Shown piece after piece: positions 33,658-42,105 of a DNA stretch of 64,000 nt. Position 1 is the stretch's first letter. The number at the start of each line of letters is the position of its first letter. A model generated the notes under the pieces. That model was not told the origin of the DNA. It ran no database searches and saw only the letters and a program-made list of their open reading frames with translations. The stretch is from Oidiodendron maius Zn (Eukaryota > Ascomycota > Leotiomycetes > Myxotrichaceae). The stretch is taken from contig KN832886.1 of NCBI GenBank assembly GCA_000827325.1, forward strand, positions 156,925 to 220,924. The letters run 5' to 3'. The translations under genes and the position numbers were made by a program.

Positions 33658-34357
33658 ATGTTTGCGAGTACTATCACTTCAATTATTGTCTTCGCAACTT
33701 TTGCCACCTTCCCACCTATTATCTTCGCTGGGTCCACTCCCACTTCGTCTGGAGAGTTTAAATGCACCCCTCAGAAATCTCATACAACGTACCCAAATCA
33801 ATGCCGAATCCTTGAAATCTTTAACTACCTTGCTAATGGTAGCGACGAGGCTTTCTTTGCTCAGGTGGCCCCAGACGTTGACTGGACAGTCATGGGCACC
33901 CACCCACTCGCTGGAGAGTACCATAACCGCACCATTTTTATAGCAGACACCCTGGAGAGACTGGCCAATACTGAGGACCCCTCTAATCCTCTAACCCTAA
34001 GCGTGACCAACATCATCGGTGGTGGGAACGAGGAGTGGAGCGTCCAAGAGCTACACGTCCTGGGTAGCTGCAAGAATGGTAAGTTTACATACCTTTTAGT
34101 GAATGCGACAGATAAGGGCCAAAGAATCGATCAAACACTAATTTAATTACTCTTAAGGCCTTGTCTTCGATAACAGATATGCATGGGCTACTCGTTGGAA
34201 TACAGAAGGGGTTATTGTCCAAGCGCGTGCGTATTTAGACTCTGCGCTTGTTGCAACGGCAATCACAGAGAATGAGTCTGTCGAGCACCATTATTATGAT
34301 CAACGGACCAGCTTAATGGATGGCCCTATTGGTCTTAATTGTGTCGCGCCTAGTTAA
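33658..34357 (+). CDS. Secreted SnoaL/NTF2-like protein
   Basis: 206 residues in two exons, 33658-34078 and 34158-34357, intron 79 nt. The first 24 residues form a signal peptide (MFASTITSIIVFATFATFPP). The mature part reads RILEIFNYLANGSDEAFFAQ, VAPDVDWTVMGTHPLAGEYH and, after splicing, LVFDNRYAWATRWNTEGVIVQARAYLD shortened here to its core NRYAWATRWNTEGVIVQ. This is the cone-shaped alpha+beta SnoaL-like fold also found in secreted fungal proteins. The catalytic role, if any, is unknown. It sits with two other surface proteins. Confidence 0.78.
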
Positions 34358-36095
34358 CCTAGGCGTTAATGCTACAGAAGCTCTCATCACGCCCTAGCCT
34401 GTGCTCTACTTAGAAAGAAGCCGTTAGATACTAGATACTATAATATTTATATTTTTTTTACATTCATTTAATATGTCATTGCCTTGTGCTATAAGTATTT
34501 CAGTAGTCCCAGTAGCAGAGGCAGGAGTTTTAGCATCTGGTATCTCCTTTGAGGAGCGTCCGTATACTAGGGTTCAGCCATCGTAGTTTCGAGGTCAGGT
34601 AGTCCACGCATGACTATAGTAGTAGGACCCTCTATCTGGGTATTGACGGTACGGATGTCCTCTTGGTCGCGTAAATAAATTGCGTATCGGGTAGGCTACC
34701 ATATGTGCTTCCCGCATCTTTCACATGTCTCACATCGCTTTTTGAAATGCTAGAGGCATCGGGCATGAATGCTTACATACGATCTTCCTAATTTGTTACA
34801 AAAGCGATGATAGCTTGCAAAGGTCTCGGAACGGGAGTGAGATTAGAGTTCCGACACTATACTTATTTCGGTATGCACAATGGCTTTACCAGTCGGCGCT
34901 GACGCTACTGTTTTGCCAACTAGCTAGTAAAAGGGTAAGCGGGATGCCCCAGTCGCTATCTGGACAAATATGTATTGGCATCATTTTGGCCACTGCAGCT
35001 CCCTGTCGACCTTGGATAGGCTTGTCTCCGTTTCTGGTGTACCTCGGCCCCCGATTTTCCGCGGCCTTTAGTGTGGATTCGGACGCTGGCTCCGCTCATT
35101 TGGGCAAGCGGCAAGAGAACTGTAAGCGAGAGGAGTCCAGCGGAACAGACACTCAGAGAACCCAATGCACGAAAATAAAATTGAAATGAGACTTAATGTT
35201 ACTTTGAAAATATACGAATGGCGGAGTAGAGTAAAATTCAAAAGAAGGAATGTTATATAGCTTTGCTAATATGATATATTGTCGCACACAAGTTTTGACG
35301 AAGGCATGGGGTACTAGACTTTAATATCAAAAATACCATTATGGTATTTTTGATAGTATACACGCTTCATTTTTAGAAGGGTAAAAGATTTTATAGAAAT
35401 GTTCTTATTTACCTAATAAGTAGCCTTATTGAATTGGGTAAAGTAACCAAGATGAAAGGGTTAATTGATATACCGGAAAAATTGCCTTATTGTGCAAATG
35501 AACTAGAGATAGGCCAAGATGTGTCGTGGGAACCGAAATTTAACAGTGACCCTTCGGCCCGCTGTACTGCGCTCTCGGGCCGGAAGCCAAGTCGACTACG
35601 ATGCAGCCTAGTAGCAGTGGAACCCTAAGCCCGTGTGTTACGCGTTCGTGGAACAAAATAAATGCCTGATCGCCACTTTCTTTAATGGCCAAGTGGATCT
35701 CTGAGAATGAGTTCATTAAGTACTGTAATCTCCGCTTTGGTTAGAGGATGGGCTTACCCGTCACAGAACTCAGATCCGAGTGTGCTTTACACATCAACAT
35801 AATTTTCTGATGAATTATGGTCTTAATATAGTTTGCAGAACGCGTAGACCAGTTGACACCATCAAGATTATTGTTAGCGTCAGCTGTAGCGCTGCACCAT
35901 ATTACACACGAAGACTATGCCTAAGCTATTAGGATCAGGGAGAGTAAGATAAAATACCAGGAGCGGCGAGAAGCTATGAATCATCATAGTATAAAGGTGC
36001 CATTTATCTACCATATGCTAGATAGATTTCCCCTAAGCAACTTGACGAACACATTATAATCTGAAATATATAAATAAGGTCCCTCGACGAATACA
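34358..36095. other. Long non-coding stretch before the carboxylate cluster
   Basis: About 1.7 kb. Frames such as 34815-35189 do not resemble proteins I know. On the minus strand 34560-34770 reads a Cys-rich piece (KKRCETCERCGKHIW) interrupted by stops, which may be the remains of an element or gene; family unknown. A perfect palindrome lies at 35325-35355. Confidence 0.35.
35325..35355. repeat. Perfect 15-bp inverted repeat with 1-bp centre
   Basis: Arms TATCAAAAATACCAT and ATGGTATTTTTGATA are separated by a single T. Possible remains of a small inverted-repeat element end, a regulator site or a hairpin; no flanking gene explains it. Confidence 0.7.
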
Positions 36096-37508
36096 ATGAA
36101 TGCTTCGTCCGTGCCCTACACGGCCGAACTCGCCGTATTTGCGGCCAACGCCACACTAGCCGCAATCCCATCAACATTTTTAACACTTCTTCCGTTCTTT
36201 ATTCTTGACACTGCATCAGCCATGCTTGCCGGTGTGGTCCAACCGGTCTATCAATCTGCCGTTGATGCGGTTGGGATTACGTACGGGCAGGGTAGTGGCG
36301 AAACTATTCATCTTGCCATCGACGGCACCGCCTCATCACTTTCAGGGGCAATGTTATTGAATGGTATAGCGGCCGGTGACTTTGAATTTGAGCATGTCGT
36401 CAGCAACGCACACCCGGCGTCAGCAATGTTCCCAGCGTTGTTGTCTGTAGCATCAGCCTACCATAAGACTGGGGAGGAGTTACTTGTTGCCATGGCGGTT
36501 GGCTACGAACTCGCAACACGAATTGGTGCAGCTAGCACAACAGAAGTTGAGACAGAAAGGGGATTTCACAATCCAGGTCTAAACGGAGATCTTGCTACAG
36601 CTGCGGCGGTGGGTCATTTGATGGGATTGGAATCTAACAAAATTGCTTCTGCCATGGGTCTTGCTGCGTCCAGCTCAGCCGGTCTTCTTGCCTTTATTAA
36701 CACCGGTGCAATGACAAAACGGCTGCATCCCGCGCGTGCGGGTCAACTTGGTGCTGAGGCCGCCTTCTTAGCCCACGCAGGCGTGGATGGGCCACAAGAT
36801 ATCCTTGAAAATCCCGACGGCTTCCTTCATGCATTTTCGCCTAATCCGGAGCCTACACTACTCATAGAAGGCCTGGGAAGTAATTGGACAGGGGAGAACA
36901 TGGTTCTCAAGCTAGCCCCAGTCCATGCATACGCACAAGTCTTCGTTTATGCTGTCAACAGCTATCGGAGCAGCGCAAACCGAGCGTGGAATGCAGCAGA
37001 TATCCAAAATGTTACAATATATAGTGGGCCTGGAGTTCTTCAGTTGTCACATCGCATTGTGCACCCGGATACCTTAGTTTCTGCGCAGTACAGTGTTCCT
37101 TTCGGTATCGCCGCATCCCTTACCATTGATTTACGGGACCCGCTCATGTTTAATGACAGCTTGCTTGTTAACCCAGCGACGCAGTCAATCTCTGGTGCGA
37201 TGCAATTTGTGCAGATCTCGGATGATCCAAATTTTGTAGGCGGATTTCTTGCAATGAAAGTCAGTGGTCAGAATGTTAATATTACCGCCGACGAGTACCC
37301 TGGAATACCCGGAAGTATCGGGTTTGTGAATGCTGTAGAAGACAAATATGAGCAGGTTATCAAGGCTTTAGATATTGCACCTCAGGGAGCTGCTCTAAGA
37401 GCTAAAATTGCATCAGTCGGCGCACTTGGAGATGTTAGGGAATTGTTGAGCGATTTGGTGAGTGCTGGGTCTGCTGCTGCAAGAAGATTTAACTCCTCTG
37501 GTATTTAA
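36096..37508 (+). CDS. MmgE/PrpD family protein, paralogue A (atypical active site)
   Basis: 470 residues from ATG 36096, no introns. The fold is that of 2-methylcitrate dehydratase and cis-aconitate decarboxylase. Family segments: LLNGIAAGDFEFEH, NAHPASAMFPALL (His106), VGYELATRIGAAS, RGFHNPGLNGDLATAA (His158), GAMTKRLHPARAGQLGAEAA (Lys208). Two positions differ from normal members: the acidic DFDD cluster is DFEF (residues 95-98), and the His found nine residues after Lys in IKxYxxCxxxH is Gln281 (LKLAPVHAYAQ). The same changes occur in paralogue B at 42106-43500, and the two are clearly sister genes. Substrate unknown; likely a carboxylic acid related to citrate or aconitate. It starts the carboxylate cluster. 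Confidence 0.88.
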   Translation: MNASSVPYTAELAVFAANATLAAIPSTFLTLLPFFILDTASAMLAGVVQPVYQSAVDAVGITYGQGSGETIHLAIDGTASSLSGAMLLNGIAAGDFEFEHVVSNAHPASAMFPALLSVASAYHKTGEELLVAMAVGYELATRIGAASTTEVETERGFHNPGLNGDLATAAAVGHLMGLESNKIASAMGLAASSSAGLLAFINTGAMTKRLHPARAGQLGAEAAFLAHAGVDGPQDILENPDGFLHAFSPNPEPTLLIEGLGSNWTGENMVLKLAPVHAYAQVFVYAVNSYRSSANRAWNAADIQNVTIYSGPGVLQLSHRIVHPDTLVSAQYSVPFGIAASLTIDLRDPLMFNDSLLVNPATQSISGAMQFVQISDDPNFVGGFLAMKVSGQNVNITADEYPGIPGSIGFVNAVEDKYEQVIKALDIAPQGAALRAKIASVGALGDVRELLSDLVSAGSAAARRFNSSGI

Positions 37509-37873
37509 ATGTTAGACCGAACAGTAAGATTAAAGATAACTTTAGTAACATGGCGAAGTTAAAGCTACTAAGATACACATTTATTATAAGAATAAGTGAC
37601 GTCGTTCAATTTGGATTGGAGCAATAGCTCAGACTTAAATTGGCATGTAAACACAGTGTTTCAGTTCGGCGATCGTACAGCCGAAAGGATTATTCCCCAA
37701 GCACGAGATGATCGGATGAAAGTTATTTATGTTTCGAGCAGAACGAAGGGCGTGAAGAAGTTAAAAGTCATTTGATTGAGGGTGTCGTTGAGGAATACAT
37801 GGCTCGTTCTGTTTTAAAATTTAGTTTTCGTTCTCCTCACTTCTCAAGCAGTCTAGGACTACAATCACCTCAA

Positions 37874-39388
37874 TTATGACCCCAATTCTTTCGCTCTCGT
37901 AGCAGCTGCTCGCCCCGCAATCTTTCCAAACACCGCGCCTTTAGTCAATCCGGCACCGCCAGGATAGTTAAATGCGAAGAAGCCCCCAGCAATCTCTCCC
38001 ACAGCCCACAGTCCGGGCATTGGCATATCCTCGTTGTTAAGTACTCGTGCACCAACATCAGTCTTCAGACCTCCATAGGTGAAGGTCACTCCACAAGTAA
38101 CTCCGTATGCTACGAACGGCCCTTTATTGATCGGTAGTGCCCAGTTGGTTTTGGGAATGGCCAATTTATTCCCAGTAGAGACGCCGTCGCACTGGAATGC
38201 AGAGAATCGTTCCATTGCATCAGCCGGGGTAGCACTATTGAAGTCTGCCATTGTTTTGCTGAAGGCGCCGACATTGACACCGATTTTTTTTGCCAGGCCA
38301 TCCAATGTATCGTCAACAATTGGTGTAGCTGTGCTGTAACGTGGCTCGAGCAGATACAGTGTCTTCTGGTCAAAAATCTGAAAAGCAGTGGCATCCGGTT
38401 GCCGGCCGATGGCGGCGCCTGTCTTTGCGTATGTAAGACCAAAGTGATTCTCACCTTCGTCCATGAATCTCTCTCCTTTCAGGTTGACCATAATAGAATA
38501 GGGGTATGTGTACCGACTCATTTTATCCGTAATAGATAAGTCACCAACCTTTGGTGCATTTAGATCCTGCGGACTTGCATGGCATCCGCCCCAGTGACCC
38601 ACTGCTCCTGCGCCAGCAGCCAAAGCTTTCTCCATCATTGCACCTGTGTTGAATCGAGTGCCACGCACAATGCAAAGATCCCATCCCTCCCCGAGATATT
38701 GTCTTCTGAGTCGAGGCGAAGCTTCAAAGCCACCGCAGCCAAGGATGACTTGACCTAGAAATTCCGTCTCATGATCTTGAAGTCGAGCTTTGACTCCCAA
38801 GACAGTGTCACCGCTGGTAATCAAGTCCGCAGCCGGAGTACTGTAGAATACACCGATGTTAGTCTTCTCGACTGCCGCCCACAGATCCTCCATAAGGCCC
38901 ACCCCTTCGTGCATTGCCATCATTGCACCACCAGGTGGCATGTTGACCCCACCACCCTCAGCGGCCATGATCTTCTTCTTGTCAAAAAATTTACCAATCG
39001 TAAGCTGCCACTTGACTCCGAGTTCTTGCATCCATTTGACAGTCTCGTAAGCATGATCAAACATGATGAACATCTGTTCACGATTACACTGCCCTTTACT
39101 TGTGCGCATCATATCCTCCTCGTATTTCTCCCTCGTATATGGACTCAGTTTGCAGCGAGCTGCGTCTGCTTTAGCGCTGGGGTGCAGCAAAGGCTCAATG
39201 GCGGGCATGCCATTGTGAGGAATTCGGAAAATAGCCCCTGCGAATCGACTGTTTCCTCCACGCTCAGATTTTGGAGCTGCCTCAAGGATAGCAACGTGTG
39301 CACCGGCCTGATAGGCCGATAATGCTGCGGCTAGGGCAGCGTTCCCACCTCCAACCACTACTACATCAAAGATTTTAGAGATGGTCAT
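37874..39388 (-). CDS. FAD-dependent dehydrogenase, TcuA (tricarballylate dehydrogenase)-like
   Basis: 504 residues from the ATG at 39388, no introns. N-terminal FAD-binding motif DVVVVGGGNAALAAALSAYQ and ERGGNSRFAGAIFR; C-terminal FAD segment PGLWAVGEIAGGFFAFNYPG followed by GAGLTKGAVFGKIAG. These are the landmarks of the FAD_binding_2 family, and the NAALAAA/RGGNSR/NYPGGAGLT set is closest to bacterial TcuA, which oxidises tricarballylate to cis-aconitate. Bacterial TcuA needs TcuB to reoxidise FADH2; no such partner is seen here. The gene is divergent from the cis-aconitate-decarboxylase-like gene at 39999. Steroid or fumarate dehydrogenase activity cannot be excluded from sequence. Confidence 0.85.
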   Translation of the reverse strand: MTISKIFDVVVVGGGNAALAAALSAYQAGAHVAILEAAPKSERGGNSRFAGAIFRIPHNGMPAIEPLLHPSAKADAARCKLSPYTREKYEEDMMRTSKGQCNREQMFIMFDHAYETVKWMQELGVKWQLTIGKFFDKKKIMAAEGGGVNMPPGGAMMAMHEGVGLMEDLWAAVEKTNIGVFYSTPAADLITSGDTVLGVKARLQDHETEFLGQVILGCGGFEASPRLRRQYLGEGWDLCIVRGTRFNTGAMMEKALAAGAGAVGHWGGCHASPQDLNAPKVGDLSITDKMSRYTYPYSIMVNLKGERFMDEGENHFGLTYAKTGAAIGRQPDATAFQIFDQKTLYLLEPRYSTATPIVDDTLDGLAKKIGVNVGAFSKTMADFNSATPADAMERFSAFQCDGVSTGNKLAIPKTNWALPINKGPFVAYGVTCGVTFTYGGLKTDVGARVLNNEDMPMPGLWAVGEIAGGFFAFNYPGGAGLTKGAVFGKIAGRAAATRAKELGS

Positions 39389-39998
39389 TTGGTAGAGCCT
39401 CTCCTCAACTGTACTCGAGATTCGAGATGTCCGAGGTGTTTCTTCCCCTGTTGAATAGATTTATAATTCGATATCTTGGATGAGGTGAGTGAAGCAATAT
39501 TTTGGCACTGGGCATAACTACTTGATACTTCGCATGAACGCGTCGGGTTTTGTAGACATCTGGAAAAGAGGTCTAATAAAATAGTAGGTATTCACACCAT
39601 TTTGCACCAATAGCCAGAAATCAAGCCAATTGGCAAAGGCGGCCAAGAGCGGCCCGTCGAGCACTTGTCGTTGGTGACGGATTTCCAACGAAACAGGCGG
39701 TGCGAACCCGGCCCGGTGCGACTTCGATTAATCCACTTTTGGACGGAGACCGTCACCCCATGGCCAGTCCAAGAGGAAGCGTAAGAGAGCTTTACAACGC
39801 CGGGGTCGGCTGCCATGTAAATGGCTAATAAACATAAAACTAAAAGTCAACGGCATTAGTCCGGAGAGATGATTCTATCAATCCAAGTAGACTTCACACA
39901 TCTTATATAGCGGACTGGCACCGCGCTTTATACCCCAATTATTGATTTGTCGCACGAAAGTGAAGACATTGCTATCACATATCTTCGTCTCATTCATA
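39389..39998. promoter_or_regulatory. Bidirectional promoter of the TcuA-like and CAD-like genes, with CGG palindrome and repeat
   Basis: 610 nt between two divergent starts. It holds a perfect palindrome GACGG-AGA-CCGTC at 39742-39754 (a CGG-N3-CCG site of the kind bound by Zn2Cys6 dimers) and a direct repeat CGGTGCGA at 39698-39705 and 39714-39721. The GC-rich core stands out from its AT-rich edges. Confidence 0.55.
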
Positions 39999-41438
39999 AT
40001 GGCAACCACCAACAAACTGACAAGTACTTCCGCGCAGCAATCGGACGTTGACAAGACAGCTAGGCTGGTAGATACTGCCCTAGAAGCAGTTCCGGTGACA
40101 AAGGCCTTTGCGAAGTTTGTTTCTAGCCTCACGTATGAAGAAATTGGACCAGAAGTTGTGGAAAATTTGAAGAGATTATTACTGGATTACATTGGAGTTG
40201 GAGCATTTGCCGCCTCTCACGTCGAGTCGAGCGAGCCATTTCGTCGCGCCATTGTTGCCTTTAGTGGCAATGCCTCTGGTAATTGCACAGTCATCACTAA
40301 AGGCCATCATTTCCTTCCTCAATATGCCTCATTACTCAATGCTGCCTACGTACACACACTTGATTTCGATGACACGTACGCTGGTGGTGCGCTTCATCCG
40401 GGGGCATCAGTTATCTCAGCGGCGCTTACCCAAGCTGAGATCTCTGGGGTCGACGGAAAAGCTCTGCTAACAGGTCTCGCAGCTGGATATGAGGTTATAT
40501 GTCGACTTTCAAGAGCGCTTGGGCGAGGGTCCTATGAGCGTGGGTTCCATAACACCGGTACTGCTGGAATATTTGGTGCCTTGGCCGCTATCATGAAAAT
40601 TAGGGGAGCTGCATCCACGGCAGTTGAAGCCGCATTTGGCCTTGCTGGATCCAAAGCTGCGGGATCGCAGCAGTTTCTCGAAAATGGCGGATGGAACAAA
40701 CGTTTGCACCCAGGTTTTGCTGCCCACGATGCCTTGCTTTGCGCGACCTTCGTGGACGAAGACGTCATTACTGCCGCAAAGCCACTAGAAGGAATTTGGG
40801 GGTTTTTGAAAGGATACAGCTCGTCTCCTAACGTTGAAAACGTGGTAAAGGGACTGGGTGAAGAATGGGTACATATCACGACAGCTATCAAACCATATCC
40901 AGGTTGCAGGATGACCCACACAGGTATTGACCTGGCTTCGAAGTGGAGAACGGTTAAAACATGTCCGATAAAGTCATTGCGGCTCTCACTGTCACCACAT
41001 TGCTGGATGATTGTTGGCAGACCGCTCCTGAATAAGATTCATCCGGTAAATATTGTGGATGCTCAGTTCAGCGCCTACTATCAGCTCGCAATCGCTTGGC
41101 TCGACGGGAACGAGACAGGTTGGGGCGTATATGATCGTATTCATGATAGGGACGTATCAGAGCTTTTGAACCACATCACGGTAGAGGCATCAGAGGAGCT
41201 GCCTGGCTTGTCCGGAAGGTTGGAAATGCATTGGGTGGATGGAAGTACTATGGTCGATATTGAGAATGACCCTGTTGGCGAACCCTCGAACCCGTTTACG
41301 GACGAGCAAATACTTGGAAAGTTCCGATCGCTGTCGATTCCAGCCTATGGGAGACAAAAATCAGAAGAAATCATAGAGGCTGTCCGCAATCTTGATCAGT
41401 GTAAAAATACGAAGGAGTTGATGCTGTTGCTAGCTTAG
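39999..41438 (+). CDS. MmgE/PrpD family protein, cis-aconitate decarboxylase-like
   Basis: 479 residues from ATG 39999 (MATTNKLTSTSA), no introns. Unlike its two neighbours it keeps the standard catalytic set: HTLDFDDTYAGGALHPGASV (Asp122, Asp124-125, His133), RGFHNTGTAG (His184), GGWNKRLHPGFAAHDALL (Lys234) and IKPYPGCRMTHTGID (Cys303, His307). The GGxxKRxxxGFAAxxxLL and HCWMIVGRP/DAQFSAYY segments compare well by eye with Aspergillus terreus CadA and animal IRG1. Expected reaction: decarboxylation of cis-aconitate or a related acid to itaconate type product, or dehydration of 2-methylcitrate. There is no mitochondrial targeting sequence that I can recognise. Next to a TcuA-like enzyme, cis-aconitate as shared intermediate is attractive. 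Confidence 0.88.
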   Translation: MATTNKLTSTSAQQSDVDKTARLVDTALEAVPVTKAFAKFVSSLTYEEIGPEVVENLKRLLLDYIGVGAFAASHVESSEPFRRAIVAFSGNASGNCTVITKGHHFLPQYASLLNAAYVHTLDFDDTYAGGALHPGASVISAALTQAEISGVDGKALLTGLAAGYEVICRLSRALGRGSYERGFHNTGTAGIFGALAAIMKIRGAASTAVEAAFGLAGSKAAGSQQFLENGGWNKRLHPGFAAHDALLCATFVDEDVITAAKPLEGIWGFLKGYSSSPNVENVVKGLGEEWVHITTAIKPYPGCRMTHTGIDLASKWRTVKTCPIKSLRLSLSPHCWMIVGRPLLNKIHPVNIVDAQFSAYYQLAIAWLDGNETGWGVYDRIHDRDVSELLNHITVEASEELPGLSGRLEMHWVDGSTMVDIENDPVGEPSNPFTDEQILGKFRSLSIPAYGRQKSEEIIEAVRNLDQCKNTKELMLLLA

Positions 41439-42105
41439 CAGGATATTAGCGCAAACAGATTTAGAGCGACTATATCCAACAACTTGACTCCTTTGGCGGA
41501 TAAATATTCTGTTTAGCTTCTTATCATAAATAGTAGCACATGCAATTGCTATTCACCGTGCCTATGCATTTGTTTTGCAGTTTTGAGTCTCTAATATGGC
41601 GTAAAATAACTCAAAATACGCATGTTTTAATGCTGTGGTGTAGGAGATAGACGTGGAAACGAAATTATTGTTACAGAGGAAATATTGGGATTTCACTACA
41701 GAATATGAAGTATTTTTTAGCGAATTTAATTTCAGAAAAGTTAGTAACATCAATATTTTAGGCTTATAGATTTTCTTGATCAGAGGTTCAGTATTGCACA
41801 GGTTGTAGTTAGGAATCAAGGTGAAACTCAGTTATATTGACTATTGAGTGATACAGAGACAACTAAGGGGATTAGACTACAGAGCACAACACTTATTATA
41901 TACCTGCTTAGGTGGCAATATGCGTAAGCCTTTACGACTATACAGTCGTATGCCATTGCGTATGTTGCCACTGACCCTGAGGCATCGTGATATGTGTGCT
42001 TAAAGCCCTGACACTAGTCAACAGATTTTATTACTTCTTTAAAATATCCTATCTTATAAAACTTGTTAAAGCTTGAATACTTGGTTTTATTGCTCTTTAA
42101 TAGAT
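41439..42105. other. Convergent intergenic region with hairpin
   Basis: About 670 nt between the 3' ends of the CAD-like gene and PrpD paralogue B. AT-rich, no coding support; contains the hairpin at 41913-41970. Confidence 0.4.
41913..41970. repeat. 58-nt imperfect inverted repeat (hairpin)
   Basis: Arms begin TGGCAATATGCG and end CGTATGTTGCCA and meet at a perfect inner stem ACGACT-ATAC-AGTCGT. Mismatches are partly C/T and G/A. It could act as an RNA hairpin near two converging 3' ends or be the remains of a small inverted-repeat element. Confidence 0.6.

Noticed and set aside
34815-35189. 124-codon plus-strand frame
   Set aside because: There is no family similarity, no ATG with good context and no support from splicing; kept only as part of a gene desert.
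38771-39322. 183-codon plus-strand frame
   Set aside because: It is antisense to the TcuA-like dehydrogenase.
40950-41035. Possible frameshift in the CAD-like gene near the TCPIKSLRLSLSPH segment
   Set aside because: The existing frame leads directly into the conserved HCWMIVGRP and DAQFSAYY segments, so no correction is needed.
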